Assembly (NCBI GenBank): GCA_028023455.1
Contig: JAQFVV010006246.1
Location: forward strand, 3,399,501 to 3,463,500
Direction: 5' to 3'
DNA length: 64,000 nt
DNA from: Epiperipatus broadwayi
Taxonomy: Eukaryota > Onychophora > Udeonychophora > Euonychophora > Peripatidae
In this document: one piece after another, positions 25,401-38,322 of the stretch
Position numbering within the stretch: position 1 is the first letter of the stretch
Layout of the letters: each line of letters begins with the position of its first letter
The notes under the pieces: generated by a model
Told to the model about the DNA's origin: nothing
Database searches by the model: none
Seen by the model: only the letters and a program-made list of their open reading frames with translations
Program-made: the position numbers and the translations under genes

Positions 25401-25705
25401 GTATGGGTAAGAGAACAAACAGGTGTTACTGACCTCATTGAAAAAATTAAAAGATTGAAGTGGAGTTGGGCTGGACATATTGCTAGAAGAGATGATAATA
25501 GATGGACAATTGAAATTTTAAACTGGATTCCAAGAGATTGTAAAAGACCCAGAAGGAGACCACATGTAAGATGGATGGATGAAATAAGAAAATGTGTAGG
25601 GGTGATGTGGAGAAGAGAAGCTAAAGATCGGAGAAGATGGATTAAACTTGGAGAGACCTTCATCCTGCAGTGGATTGATAATGGTTGATAATGATGATGA
25701 TGATG
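22429..25705 (+). mobile_element. Full-length RTE-type LINE, copy B
   Basis: A complete 3.28-kb non-LTR retrotransposon flanked by an 11-bp perfect target duplication. It begins GGCTGCAGAAAGGAG, the same 5' end as the minus-strand copy at 44046. It has a roughly 320-nt 5'UTR, one long ORF, almost no 3'UTR, and ends in a short GATGATG microsatellite tail instead of poly(A). A single endonuclease-RT ORF, a very short 3'UTR and a simple-repeat tail are characteristic of the RTE clade. Three copies in this window differ by only a few percent by eye, so the family was recently active. Confidence 0.93.
22749..25688 (+). CDS. RTE LINE protein: APE-type endonuclease plus reverse transcriptase
   Basis: The protein makes a nick in target DNA and copies the element RNA there (target-primed reverse transcription). 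The start is chosen at the ATG of MTDKNKAW because that ATG is conserved in the copy at 40753-44046; an in-frame ATG at 22704 would add 15 residues that are not conserved. Numbered from 22704, the APE-endonuclease blocks are N68 (TYNCRS), E97 (GLCEVRR), GDFNAR at 202-207 and SDHR at 293-296. RT blocks are [17 protein letters not shown]650 (DYEKPFDS, where the other copies read EKAFDS), GVRQGDS with D710, and the FADD box at 747-750. The C-terminal region ([25 protein letters not shown]) is typical of RTE proteins. Six residues (INHRIK) are missing near 25180 through an in-frame 18-nt deletion, so activity is uncertain. Such ORFs are often mis-annotated in animal genomes as craniofacial development protein 2-like. 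Confidence 0.92.
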   Translation: MTDKNKAWPLIPGGCKVTNQGSGWWPKAEGAKNILEVDPGCHLMTTFYLGTYNCRSLSSEGRLQELEEELSYIKWDIIGLCEVRRKGEETIDLKSGHMLYYKGTNIGNTSGVGFIINKKWKNNIVEIDGVSDRVARLVIQLNSRYQMQIIQVYAPTSSHSDEVVEDFYMDVQKAFDQSKQHFKIVMGDFNARIGKQMKDESVVGNFGYGNRNERGHRLVEFAEKEKLYIMNSFFEKNVRRKWTWKHPNEGTAELDYILTNRKYIFQDCNVLNKFNTGSDHRLVRGKIYVNVKLERQKLLRKTIFTVDIPNLQKHSNEFKLELTNRFQVLVDFEHDSYLNEIDMKITDTLLKTATKIAGRKKQQLTNKISTETRELMKKRRNMKICRNDALKRIEYLEFCKMVRKRVENDIRKYNCELARKAVEENKSLKNVKQHFGIGRKFISAIRKKDGIITKKRDDIMKLVEDFYQELYSNKEQVPPISITSFELPRILNEEVRNAIKCMKKGKAPGNDGIIIDILKEAGEETEKILAKLYTKCLNDKDVPDDWKNAVIILIFKKGDKEDIRNYRPISLLSVLYKIFTKIITTRLQGILDFHQPREQAGFKSGFSTVDHIQVLREVIERTNEYELSLCFGFVDYEKPFDSINISSVIKALDHQGIDPGYCHILTNIYKNATATIRLHNDTGKVNIEKGVRQGDSISPKLFTAVLQEVFCGLKWETKGVKVNGDYLSHLDFADDVVVFANNTSELQEMLQELSDESRKVGLKINVQKTKVMFNRFAQNMKIKIDYDELEEVKSYKYLGQIINTDGNIIEELGWSAFGRNNLILKGNMPMCLKRKVFNKCVLPVLTYGSETWTLNRRSIQRLQTTQRSKERCMLGVTRRDRKCNVWVREQTGVTDLIEKIKRLKWSWAGHIARRDDNRWTIEILNWIPRDCKRPRRRPHVRWMDEIRKCVGVMWRREAKDRRRWIKLGETFILQWIDNG

Positions 25706-25716
25706 AATTATTAAAG
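25706..25716. repeat. Target-site duplication, right copy (AATTATTAAAG)
   Basis: Exact match of 22418-22428, directly after the element's GATGATG tail. Confidence 0.9.
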
Positions 25717-27364
25717 ATTTTGGTAAGTAATATTTCAATCAATTTCTTAGCATTATTTTGCAGTTTAATTTTTACTATGTGAGTACTTTTACAATATTTA
25801 AAGTATATGCTTTGCAATGTAAATCCTTCAAGTTTTGGAGGTTTTTTTTCAGGCATTGATTTCTTCCTCTGCAATAATTCTATTTTCATGCTTTCTGAAT
25901 TTTATTTTTTTATAAGATAAGTTTTTTCACTGCATTATTTCTGTTTCAATAATGTTGCTGAATTTCAATCTATCCACAGTTTTTTTAATGATAGATTATT
26001 AATTCAGGAAATATTCATTATGTAATACAAACAGGAAACAGACTATATAAATATTTCTAGGTTTCATATCCAATACCCCATCAAAAATTTCATTTGCAAT
26101 AATAAATGGTGGACAATTAACATTTTCACTGAACACATACTACCCTTATATGATTTACACATAGTGAACAGTTTTGTCATTGTAGCAGTAATAATAAGTT
26201 GTTTTTTCAGATTTGTTTCACTAGTAAACTTGATATTAGTTTTTTTCTTGTAGTAATTTTTGTCTGGTCATTTGGTATTTATGTTTTAAAACATCTGGCT
26301 CTCTCGTTTTTAACATTACTAATAATAAACAAAATATGTGAGTTCTTTATATGTTCCCAATCTTTTTACCCAGTAATATGTTGGTTTCAAAAATATTGCT
26401 ATTTATTTTTTTAAAAAAAAAAACAATATGTTGATTTATCTCCTGATAATGTATTTTGTCTTTCAGTTTGTCTTTATTTCTTAATAATTAAATTTAATTT
26501 TTAAAAATTGAACACAAAATGAATTTTTCTAATTTTCTATTTTTAGCATTTGAATTTATTAAATTAAATTTTGAATATTAAAACTATTAGTCTTTATAAA
26601 AATGAATTATTAGAAAATAAAAATAAACTTTTCACTTTCCAATAGTATGGAATAATTTTTACTTATATATTAATTTCAGTTATATTTAATTATTTTATTA
26701 TGTCTTCATACTCATTTTTTACTATATATATATATTTATTTATGTAGTGCATTTTCTATGGTCTTTTCTTACTTGCATAAATTGTCTCTTAGACACCCTT
26801 TGCTTAAAATGAAAAAGAAATTTAAACTGTTTACTCAAAATGCATTATTTTTTTCCATTTTTAATTTTTTAGTAATTTTTTTTTTGGTGACTCCTGGAAT
26901 TAAAACTTATTATTTATTTTTCAAGTATTACCTATAAGGGTGTTTAATTTTTATAGTACCTTTCTCTATTCATTTATAAATAACGTCATCATTCGAATTC
27001 TGATTTTTAGTATTTCAGTGGATTGGTATTGCATGTATCTGTTATAATGTTGGATTGTTGTCCCGGTGTTTTTTTATAAATATGCAATTCCTTCATTCAT
27101 CTGACATTTTATATCAGGTTATCATAGCTTTACAGAAATCTATTGCATACTCTTGATATTTCATATTATATTATTGTGGTTTTAATTTTTTTTTTTTGCT
27201 CTACTACTAGAAAAAGCTGCCAAATATTTCCCTATCAGTAATTTCACAATCAAAAATGCCATCAGTTCTATAGGTGGGAGATTAATGAAGATTTCATACT
27301 CACAGATTATGTTCCAACTTTGCATCCAAAAATATTGTCCCATCAAGGGTGCTATATATATATA
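25717..27364. other. AT-rich non-coding stretch
   Basis: No gene supported. It is T-rich on the plus strand with poly-T and TA tracts. Open frames such as 26199-26414 are low-complexity hydrophobic translations of T-rich DNA. Confidence 0.5.
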
Positions 27365-27398
27365 TTGTAACAGTAGCTGGATTCAAATCCTGTTACAA
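27365..27398. other. 9-bp perfect hairpin containing a tRNA B-box-like motif
   Basis: TTGTAACAG at 27365-27373 pairs perfectly with CTGTTACAA at 27390-27398 around a 16-nt loop. Within it, GGATTCAAATCC resembles the Pol III internal B box (GGTTCRANYCC). It follows a TA microsatellite directly. It could be the edge of a decayed tRNA-derived SINE or the end of an LTR; no A box was recognised. Confidence 0.4.
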
Positions 27399-30300
27399 GA
27401 AAATTAAATAACACGTACCCATTACCCTTAATACAGATAATCATTTAAGTTGTCGTCAAGAGGTTAAATATAATGTCTGAGGAATTAGATATATATATGT
27501 AAATCAATATTGAACTTTTTTTTAAAAAAAAAAAAGAAAACAAATGGGGAAACGGTTAATTAGGCATAATTATTTATTTTAAAATATTTTTGTAAAAGGT
27601 TTATTATAAATTTGAAAAATACAGTTATATGCAAATATTTTTTTTTATATATTGTTATCAATTGTTTCAAATATAGATTTTTGTTTTGATCATATCTTAA
27701 ATTAATGAGGGTAACGAAAAGCAATACTGTATATGCCTCTAAGCAATTCTTGGTTATATAACAATCATTAATTACTTTAAAAATTCTGAGAAAGCGAATG
27801 TATTGTGAACTAAAAATAGCAAGAATGATGGAACCAAAAGACAAAGGAAATGTTAAAGAAAGAAAATATTTTTAAAAGGTAAAAGTATTCAAAAGAGAAA
27901 TAGATTGAAGTGCCGATAAATTCTTTTTTTAGAAAGTGGACAAAGAAGTTAAAATGAATTAGATTGAAACAGCTGATCAGAAGAGAATGGTGGACATCTT
28001 GTAAATTGTGATTTTTGTTTTTATACATTTTTTTTGGTTTTGATCTATTAATTGAGATGGTTATGCTGGAGTTGCTGTAAAAGACATTAAAGTTTTTTTT
28101 TATTTAAGTGTTTTGCCAAAGAAATATATCCTGGATCAATTTGCAGAAGGCCAATCTTTATAATGTCAGGGTAATAACAGATATGTGAAGGGCATCACCA
28201 TCTGCCACCGATACGAAGCTGATTCTACCCACCACCTGCCTGCAGAAAAACTCAGGAACCTCATCAATAATCTATACTGCATAATACAGAACAAAATAGA
28301 AAGGATCAAATACAAAAGTATGAACAAGTTCACCTTGGAAGATTACATCCTTATTAATTTAAATCGCATCTCATTCATAATGCAAATAAACCTTAATGCC
28401 GGACTTCACCAATAAAAGATATCACACATTAATAAAATAAACCTTGATTACTTCAGAACCATAAAATTGAACTAGCTACACTACTTGATTGAATATTTCA
28501 TAATCCAAACCCCGGGGTCCATTAGGTAATATGAAATTTTTATCTTAATATAACTTGGAATTGCTTCTCGTTACCCTCTGAATAATTCTACTTGATTAGT
28601 CTATTATATCAAATTATAGCATGTAACTGTATATTTTTTTTGAATTAATATTTATTTGTTATGTATTAAAATTTTTTTTTTATTTATGGTTATGGCTTTA
28701 TTATATTTTAATCTGGGGAATGATATATAATTTTAATCTTATAAATGATATGTTAAAACATTAATAATAAAAGTCATATATTTACCTTATTAATTGAAGT
28801 TCTATATTGATTTATCATTTATATTTGTCTATTACTTTACCTGCCAAGATAAATTGAAAAATTATCTAAATACGTCCGATATGAATAGGCAAGTATATAT
28901 TCAGTATATTTTACATTCAAATCAAACGTTTAAGGACTAGATTAAAGGGACTAACTTGGGGAATAAAGATTTAAAGAGAGCGTTCAAATCCACATACTTC
29001 TTAACTTATCTCCATTCATCCGATAGGTTTTCCTCCCAACCCTGAGAATGAGCTAGCTTGGGTCATGCACCTCATTAGATAGGAAAAGTAGGGAAAGTAT
29101 AATTCTTACCAAAATAGTGAGTCTGGCACTTGAGGTCAGCTATCAACTGACGCTCATAAATATATTATTCCCATATAATTTTTTTATAGATCTTACTCAA
29201 GGGACAATGGTTACTGGAAAACTTGTAATTCATTTTCGTACATCAGATATATGTAATATCTAGAAATTGCGTGTATAAAATAAAATATATATAATTAAGT
29301 CATATTCGAATTCCAATTTGGTAGATAGTACTTAAATACTGTCTACAGGTGTTATGGTGACTAGACAGCCATAGTATTTCCATCTATTATATCATGTGGT
29401 CCACGTGCCCATTTTAAAGATCTATTTTATTTTTGTGGACAAGCATTAGGTAGGATGGTTAAAAAGGGGTTGTCGGTTAAAATATATATATATTGTAACC
29501 TCTTCACTATTCATCTATATTGCTTTATGCACAAATAAATACCCAGGCACCAATTCTATACATGATAGAATAAAATTAGAATCTAGATTGCATCTCTATT
29601 TATTGATAAGACTCTTATTGAACAATTAATTTACAGCTTAGCTCAGTTGGGGATCGTAGGGTATCATGGTCATCTAAAATGCAAATGGGAATGAGAGAAG
29701 TATTTATAAACAACAATTATGTAGTGTTTATTTAATTGTATTATAAACATTTACCAAGTTATCAAAATGAAGCCATTTGTGGATTAACTTAAATCATGAT
29801 ATATTAAATTTTGTCATCATCCAAATACATGCCAGACCAATCATGCCCCTTATCTAATATGTTTGGGGATCACTGCAACAATAATCAATCTATTGGCATT
29901 CAATTTAGATTGAACTGCTATATCAATGTTTATTAAATGATGAACTAATCTCAGGGCTCTGCTATATGAATAACAAGTCAATCCCAATATAAGATGGCTA
30001 TTAAGTAATGAGGACTATTGTAAAGTTGACATCTATTACAATAAAATAAAAGATAGACAATGATAAGGATCGGATACATTTTATCTCACATCACTATCTA
30101 TTCTAAACAAGGTAAAATCTGCATCTTAGCATTACAATGCTTGGATCTATTAATCCTGTATTGTTTAAATAAATGGCATATATTATTAAACTGAAAAGTG
30201 ATACAATTTTAAATAAGGTATAATCTATTCTTGGCATTTGCAATGTTTGAATCAATTAACTCAGTGTTACCGAGATAAATTGCATATATTAGCAAATTGA

Positions 30301-33003
30301 TGAATATTATAATTATATTGTGTTGAACATATGTGTGTGTGTGGAAATGGTCAATCTAACATATATGATAAAATAAGAGGGAATCTTACTTCAACAAAAC
30401 ATTTATTATAAGACACTTTCTTTTACGACACATTGATGATGATTTAGCAATAATTTACATTGATCACAAACTTGACTAAATACACTTGGATAAAATAACA
30501 CTTAAATTACACAATTTAACACCTAATATTTAGAGGCTTTCCCTCTTATATGCTGTTTCAATAACATTTACAATTTTATCAGTGAAATTATTAGCAACAA
30601 CAAAAAAAATTCTATATTCATATACTAATATTCATATCATGTATTCCCACTCTGTGCTCTTAATAAACTAAGAAAACGATGTCAAACAATCAATTAATGT
30701 CATTTAGATTATTTCCATATGCCTATAAATCTATATCTGTTATATGAAATTAAGTAATAACCTTACTAAAACTAGCCTTGAATAAAACAAAATTTTGTAA
30801 TACAATATTACATTTGAACCAGGAGGATAAATTACCAACAATGAATGAAATAATGATAATATGTAATATGATCTGACTAATTACTCAGAACATACAATTC
30901 CAGCGATGATCTTTTTCTATATCTCTAGGTTTATCATATTTCCAAATGTGTGCACATTTATGAATTCACAATCACAACACATTTTATTGATTATATTTCC
31001 ATTGGTTGACTTGTGGAATAAACAAACTTCACAATACGGAAGGTACTTATGGGCTAATCTCTAAATCACAAATCCAACTTCAAGTACATTACAGAAATCA
31101 CTGAAATATTTATCTGAACTAACTAACATATATTGTGTGATGATAAATATGTGGAATGGAAAGGGAAAGCAAAATAATATCAAATAAATATTTATATATG
31201 TGTGTGGGGGGGGGGGGATTAACAACAACTCCAAAGATCAATTTAATTCATCTATATAGCAACTATCAACTCCTTTAATGCAAATGGTGCGGAACTTAGC
31301 CAACTTATCCTCAATAAATGGGGCATCTATCACTTCCCTTTTAAGAAACATAATTATCATATCGCATACTACTAAATAAAGGAATACTACCATCCACGGC
31401 TCAATAGATAAACAAATAAAATGAACATTACTTAATCTAAATATCATGATCATCATCTCAATCACCTCTCCACTCAAAGGGTATCTAATGCATTTTATAT
31501 AGAACATATCCATAACAAACAAACTCTTCAATTTTTCCAATCTTTAGTCATAGTACCAGCCGCAACCGATTTGAAACTAATAAGCATAAATTTAACTCTT
31601 ATACAATATATTTTGATATTGAACACACACGTGGATATATGATCTTTAATGAAATATTCTTTTTAAATCACATCAGACAATATTAGCATTAACTAGATTA
31701 TGAATGAGTCTAATATCTGAGTATCGTAATTCAAATTAGTGTAAATACTATGAAATAAGCTTAACCATTCAGCAATACTGGCCTAAATGTTTTCATGTAT
31801 CTATTTACTATTACTAATTAATGAATAATGATAAAGCATCTAATTTTGCACTAATAATTCAAGCATGGGAATATATAAAATTTACATAATACAACAAAAG
31901 AAATATTACCCATTTGGTATAATTTGTACCAAAATCTCCACGATGTTCTAAAGGAGATTTACATATAAGTTCATAATAATAATAATAAACCAAATTAATG
32001 TCAAATTAAACAAAAGAAAATAAATAAATAAATAAATAGATCTATCATATATCAAACCTTCTGCCATTAAAATAAAAGTTAATTTTTTATTATTTTTATT
32101 TTAAAATTTTTTTGGGTTCATACTTGAAACTTTAAATAAATGAAAATGCATGTGTAGCTCATGATGATAAGATGAATAACAAACATTAAAGCATACAAAT
32201 ATTATCCCTGCAGGTTAGACATAAATTTGGCAAAAGCAGAAATAACTTCCAATGTTCTTAGGATTTCCTAACAGACTTTCTAAGCAACTTTTGCAAGTAT
32301 TTGGATCCATTTATTATTTTTTTTTATAAACTTTATTTTGTCTAAATTTCCAATATTTAAAGCATTTTTAATAGTGACCAAGATCAAGTTTACATAATCA
32401 TTCACATTTGCATATCTTTCTGGTAACTAATTATCAAGTATTATTGTCATGCATTCTTTCACTCCTATATGGGTGTGAATGGTTAGGTAATTTAATGTAC
32501 ATAATTATTATGATAATATATATAGAGTACTAGCTTGAATAATTTTACTCTTTCAACCTTTTTTCTTACACAATAAAATAGAAAATTTATTAAATAAGAG
32601 TCACTTAAATATCCCATTACATAGTTCAGCATAAAATTTTCAATTCTTATTATTATGACCACTTTACATAATTCCAATGTCACACTATTTATTAAAAATA
32701 CATTGTAATAAAATTGCATTAGTGATTTTTCTAAATAATATCTATGCATTATGAATAAAATAAGTTCAAATTGTTAGTTGATAAAAATTAAAAACTGTTG
32801 TACCTCTGAACATTTAGCCTTCCATTTTAGAAAATATCATCTGGGTGTCCTTCACAATTATATGTTGGCATTTATTCTTGAGTAGTATAGAAGAATTTTC
32901 CTTATTAGAGAGATAGTGGGGAATCCAATGGAGTTGTTAACTTCACTTGTTTTATTATATTTCCTTTTAGAAAATTATTCCACCTTCTCTAAATTTGTTT
33001 TTC
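27399..33003. other. Long AT-rich non-coding stretch
   Basis: No gene or RNA supported. It contains a run of G at about 31206-31217, ATA/AAT microsatellites near 31975-31990 and 32020-32040, and a (TA)n followed by TGTAACC at about 29485-29500 that looks like the edge of a decayed insertion. The open frame at 28185-28415 has a less AT-biased start but no recognisable motif, and its N-terminal part is not preserved elsewhere in the window. The frames at 27560-27844, 27810-28028, 31238-31540 and 32492-32749 look accidental. Confidence 0.45.
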
Positions 33004-33065
33004 TGAAGCCTTCTGTAAAACTTTTCTTGAAGTCTTCTGTAAAACTTTTTCTGAAGTCTTCTCTC
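33004..33065. repeat. 24-bp tandem repeat, about 2.5 copies
   Basis: Units start TGAAG(C/T)CTTCTGTAAAACTT at 33004, 33028 and 33052. It lies within a longer open frame (32916-33158) that appears to be created by the repeat and has no protein similarity. Confidence 0.85.
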
Positions 33066-33678
33066 TACTTAGACACACCTCTTTTTGTTATAGTTGTAAT
33101 GAGCTTAACAATATCCAAGAATTTATTGCTTGTGAAAATGTTAAGAATAGAGTTTTGAAATAAAATATATATATATTGAGCTGATAATTTTGTTCGGCTC
33201 ATGTTATAATTTCTGTGTATGTAAATTACGTATATACACATATGTATATTAGGTATAAATAAATAAATGCTGTGTGTATAGAAAGTTTTTTTTTTTTTGG
33301 AATTAGTTATTAGTCTTTTTATAGTAGGTTTTTGGTATTATTTATTAGTTTTTTTATTGGGATTTGAAAAAAAAGAAAGAAAATGCAAAATGGTAGATTA
33401 ATTATTATTTTTTATATCATTGAGAGATTAAATCGAATGTGATATTAAAAATATATTTTTGGTTGTTTTTGAAAACAATTTTTAATTAAATTTTCTAATC
33501 TGATGGGAGGGTGGAGGGGGGAAAGAGTTGTAATTAATTCTATTGCCGTGGCTTCTAGTTGGAAGGTGTTAAAAACTAAAGAAATTCAATCACTGGCTGG
33601 AACATGATCAGATAAAAGGACAATGGAAAAAGGACTATAAATACTGAGACAAACCTATTGTTAGAGGTTGCTTATTAG

Positions 33679-33738
33679 TTTTTAATGAAAGAAAATAACT
33701 ATTAAGAAATTTTTAATGAAAGAAAATAACTATTAAGG
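33679..33738. repeat. 31-bp tandem duplication
   Basis: Two adjacent copies of a unit starting TTTTTAATGAAAGAAAATAA, within the probable solo LTR. Confidence 0.85.
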
Positions 33739-34302
33739 AGTGAAAATAAAATGTTAGAAGGCTAAACAACTAAAATCCATCCCCAGCTGGGACACTAGCC
33801 AATTCCTGGATTTCATTGCCGAGAAACCACCGAAAAGAAAGCAAAGTTAGCCGGAGGACAAAATGCGTTACTGTGAATCAACTCCCAAAGGATCCCAAGA
33901 AATATGTATGGACACTGATCAATCAGGGTAATATAAACTTTGTTTTTTTTTTGTAATTGAACTATTGATTGCTGATCCATAAAAACATATCTGATTAGGA
34001 TTGTATCGAATCAGCCATGAACTATTCGCCGCGACAATAGAAGGGGTTTTGTCATATATATATTTATAATGCATATAATAACATTGTTCAATTTGTTTAT
34101 ATGTTTTGTTAAATTTTTTTTTTTTTTGTTTTGAGGGTTTTTTCAAATAACTTTTGACGAAATTCAAGACTATAGTGGAGATTAAAAATAGAAATGATTT
34201 AAGAAGGTAAACGAAAAGTTTAAGGGAGGAGTAAATATTGAAAGAGAGGGTAGGGGTTTAGTATAATAACTATCTCCTAATAGTAAGTCACTTAGTCCCT
34301 GC

Positions 34303-34324
34303 ACCGATCAAGATTCCGATCGGT
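34303..34324. other. Inverted repeat near the right end of the probable solo LTR
   Basis: ACCGATC (34303-34309) and GATCGGT (34318-34324) form a 7-bp perfect stem with an 8-nt loop, just inside the CA terminus at 34332. Confidence 0.7.
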
Positions 34325-34917
34325 CTGGGGCATATATATATATATAAGAGCGCATGGTCCTTTGAGAATGAAAAATATATATTACTCTTCACCTTTGTAG
34401 GTTTTTTTTTATTTATATAAAAAAAAAGAGAGAGAGAGAGAAAGAACAATAATGTTAGGCATGTTGAGGGATTACTAGGATGTATTTCTATCTGAGGTCT
34501 TGAATAAAAGTAAAATAAAACTCATAATAAAGCTGATTATTATTTGAAACATATGTAAGTGTTCGTGTTCATTCCTTTAGCATTTGTATGTGATAATAAA
34601 ACATATGACCATAGCGTATACACACATATAAAAAAATGGGATTGGAAGGGGGGTTAACTGGAGCTGTCATACGTATAAAAATTAACAGCCGCAATATAAG
34701 ATTCTTCTAATTTCGTGGTGATGTGATGTATTTAATGTATTTGGCTTCTCCTTAAATGACGTCAAGAATATCTCACCAATTGTGCTCAGATAAGCCTGTT
34801 AGCCATTTTATTCTCCATTCCCCACTCTTAAGTCTTCCCATAGTCTGCCCCATCCCATTTCCATAACATAATCTTTGTCAACTCTATAGCCTTTATATCT
34901 AAATCCTCCTTATCTCT

Positions 34918-37900
34918 TCACAAACACAACATAAAAACTAATAACTCACTTTCTGCATAGTCACTTTGTTCATGTTTATTCTCCCATAACTTCATTATCT
35001 GTACCCTTTCTGCTTTCAAGCATTTACATTCAATCAACAGGTGCCTAATATTTTCTATACCTTCCTTACACAATCTGCACACTAAATTATCCATGGTTTT
35101 CCATTTACATGTATATTCTCTTGTTGCTAAAGATCCCATTCAAGCCTTAAATAATAAACTACTTTCCTTACTATTATCATAAATTAACTCGCATCCAATA
35201 TTCCGTTTACTTCTATATATATTTAAACTCTTCTTACCCTCCATACTAGTTCTCCATCTCTCCAACTCCCTATTTTTTATTAATGCTTCTATTCTTTTAT
35301 CCCATTCCTTACCACTATAACACTCAACAATCCTCCTAACACAATCACCCCACCTTTTATACAAGTATACTGATATAAATTCTTTATCCAAGTCTTTCGC
35401 ATACCACATTACTTTCTCACCCATCTTGTTACCTGCCCTTTACTCATAACCCAATTGAACACTATTTTTGCTATTCTTTTACTATCCATAAACTGCAACC
35501 TACCAAACATTTTTATTTTACTTTTTGCATCCCTCATATAAAAACTTGACCATCCTATTTCTCCTTGAATTGCCTCCTTTGCTGTCCACATCTCTGCATC
35601 TAATGCATGTCTTTCTACTTCCCTTTGTACTTTCTCTAAATAATCTAAAACCCTTTTACTAACACATAATGCATCATTACTATATGTTAACCCTGCTACT
35701 GCAACTTCCTTCCATACTATTCTAGCTACATCATATTTATTATATGAAAGTACTGTTAGTTTCTTTACCAAACCCTTTCTTTTCTTTGCTTCATTTACCA
35801 ATTTTTTCTCCCATTCATCCAAACAATTTTCCTGATTACATAAGATGATTCCCAAATACATATATCTATCCACCACACTTAACTTTATATCTCCAATAAA
35901 AATTCTACATCTTCTCTTTCCCCAGTATTAACCATCATTATATTTGATTTTTCTTCACTAAATTTAATCCCCATCTCTTTACCCACCCTTGCACATGTCC
36001 TCAACATAATTTCCATATCTTCTCTTCTTTCTGCACACAAAAAGATATCATCTGCAAAAAAAAGACCCGATAAAATATATACTCCATTGTCACCTATTAA
36101 TGGTATCTTTACCCCTCTTCCTAGTCTTTCTATTGCTTTCTCCATTTCACTCAAAAACAAAATATGTGACATAGGGCATCTTTGCCTTAATCCCACCCTA
36201 TTTTTAACTTTAACTGATTCTATATCCCCTAACTGGTAAGTATAATAATTATTTTCATATAATTTCTTAATAATATTTACTAAAGCTTCATCCATTCCCA
36301 AATTGGCTAACCTTACCCATAATCTATTTCTATCATATGCTTTCTCTACATCTATAAAACTCATATATAATGATCTATCTGAATGCCTACTCATCTCCAT
36401 AAGTTGTGTAATTACAAACAAACTATCTCCTATATGCCTATCTGACCTAAAACCTCCTTGCATTTCCCCCACTACATTATTCTCTTCCATCCATTTTACA
36501 ACTCTTCCAGCTACCATATATGAGAAAACTTTATATAAAACTGATGTTACCACTATCGGTCTATAATTTAACTTTCTATGATCCTTACCCTTTCCTTTAA
36601 ATAATAATTTTATTCTTGTATTACTCCAACTAACTGGAAAAACTGTCTTCTGTTCCATTTTATTAAAACATGGTAATAACTTTGCTTTTGCTCTATGCCC
36701 TAAATTCATTACCATCTCTGCTGCCCATCCATCTAAACCTCTCGCCTTTCCACTTTTCAATTTCTTTCCTGCCTCATTCAATTCATTTTTTGTTAACCTA
36801 ATATTCCCATTACTAACTGCTTTCATTTTTTTATCACTACTTCCTTCACATCTAACATCTTTTCTATATCGATTACATATCTATTTAAGATTCTCTCTAC
36901 CTCTTCTCTAGAGCTACACTCTATTCCCTCATCCTCTATTCACACTATCTTTCTTTCCCCTACATTTTTCCTTTTAATGTAATTCCAAAATTTTTTACTC
37001 CCATCTCTTCCACTTTTATTAATATCCTCCAACAATTTACTATTTAACTTCATCCTCTCTCTATAATTATCCATTTTAGCCAACTTCTTTTCTAAGTACT
37101 TTCCCCATTTAGCATTAATATCATTTTCACTTTCTTTGTTCTTAATTGCATAATTATATTCTCTGCATGCTTTTTCCTCTCTTTTACACTTTTACTAACT
37201 CTCATTTTTCATTACTTTTATTCTTCTGCATATTCTCAACTAAAACCCTATTTGCCACTTTTTCTATTTTACCACACCAGTCCTTATACTCATCCCCATC
37301 CAACTGCTCCATGGTTTCTTCAACTTTTATTTTATATTCTTCCAACTTATTCTTATCATTCACTCTCCATTCACATCTTTCACCATTATTTCTACCTTTA
37401 TTTCTATCCTCCATCACATTACTAACCATTTCTATTACAATAAAATTATGATCACTATTACATACTCTCTCTTCATTATCAAACACCTTAATTTTCCGTA
37501 TTTTATTCATTCCCTCTTTTTCTACCAATACATAATCTATTGTGTGAAATACATTATTCCTAGACCATGTGTATTGTCCTTCATACATATTTGATAAATT
37601 CCCAATGCTCAAATTTACTCTTTGATAAAATTCCTTCAAAAACTGACCATTCTTATTATCTACATCATCAATTTCTTCAATATGTCCATTCATATCCCCT
37701 ATAACCATTATTCTTTTCCCCTTTTCTTTAAAAATTTGTATATCCTTAACTAGGCATTCATATATACTACTATTCCACTCCACTACAGTTTGACTATCTC
37801 CAGTAGCTATATACACTACAGCCACCATCCATTCTTGTCTACCCAACCTTATTTCAAACCACAAATGCTCTTGACATTTAACAATATTTAAATATTTCCT

Positions 37901-38222
37901 CGATATAACACCTATACCACCACCCCCTTTTTTTTTCTTTTCTGTTTACACCCTGCCATACCACCTCTTCCAAAATAGGTTCTTCTTCTTCTCTTAGATG
38001 AGTTTCCACTACTGCTAATATCTCCATCTCTTCATTTTCAATTGCTTTATTTAATTCCAGCCACTTTTCTGGTCTCCTACCACCTTGCATATTCAAAAAC
38101 CCGATTTTAACATTTTTTTCTTTCCTAACTATTCTTTTATAAATTCTTCTGATTCTTTCTTCTCCATTATGTTTGTAACAAACTTTCTTACCATTAATCT
38201 TACAAAACCATTCCCTCTCCAC
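34918..38222 (-). pseudogene. CR1-like ORF2: endonuclease and reverse transcriptase, frameshifted
   Basis: The ORF is broken into six consecutive minus-strand pieces. 38222-37878 holds the start of an APE-type endonuclease (KIGFLNMQGG with the catalytic Asn region, ILAVVETHL with Glu). 37864-37202 continues it (GDMNGHI, then SDHNFI with the catalytic Asp-His). 36826-35885 is the reverse transcriptase: KARGLDGWAAEM, NYRPIVVTSVLYK, FIDVEKAYDR, and GLFFADDIFL with the Asp-Asp pair. Its conserved Q-G motif reads GLRQRCPMSH, an altered residue. 35876-35409 and 35424-35140 carry the thumb and C-terminal region. 35139-34918 ends with a CRLC...HLLIEC Cys/His knuckle typical of I/Jockey/CR1 elements. 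The intervening frameshifts and stops make it inactive. Confidence 0.82.
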
Positions 38223-38322
38223 ATTTACACTTATATCTAAATCACCATCTTTTGCTTATTTTTTATATCCCTTCCATTCGTCTTGTTTTTGATAATATTA
38301 CAATTTAAAAGCCCACCCCCCT

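Larger units (their letters stand above)
33177..34332. mobile_element. Probable solo LTR (TG...CA, 1.16 kb) inside a TA microsatellite
   Basis: The segment starts TGAGCTGATAA directly after (TA)n and ends GGTCTGGGGCA directly before (TA)n, so both edges sit in the same kind of tract, with TATAT on each side as a possible 5-bp target duplication. It has LTR-like ends (TG and CA), a TATAAATA motif near 33638, and a purine-rich and C-rich internal composition unlike the surroundings. A 7-bp stem (ACCGATC/GATCGGT) lies 8 nt inside the right end. No coding region is present. No second copy exists in the window to prove it is an LTR. Confidence 0.5.

Noticed and set aside
23157-25889. Long minus-strand frames opposite the RTE ORF at 22749-25688
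   Set aside because: Antisense shadows of a coding region; they break where the real protein carries conserved motifs.
28185-28415. 76-codon frame of moderately balanced composition
   Set aside because: No recognisable domain, no second copy, and surrounding frames are random; at most a relic.
31203-31218. G-run as a possible quadruplex or regulatory site
   Set aside because: A single homopolymer run, also seen near 54528; ordinary slippage explains it.
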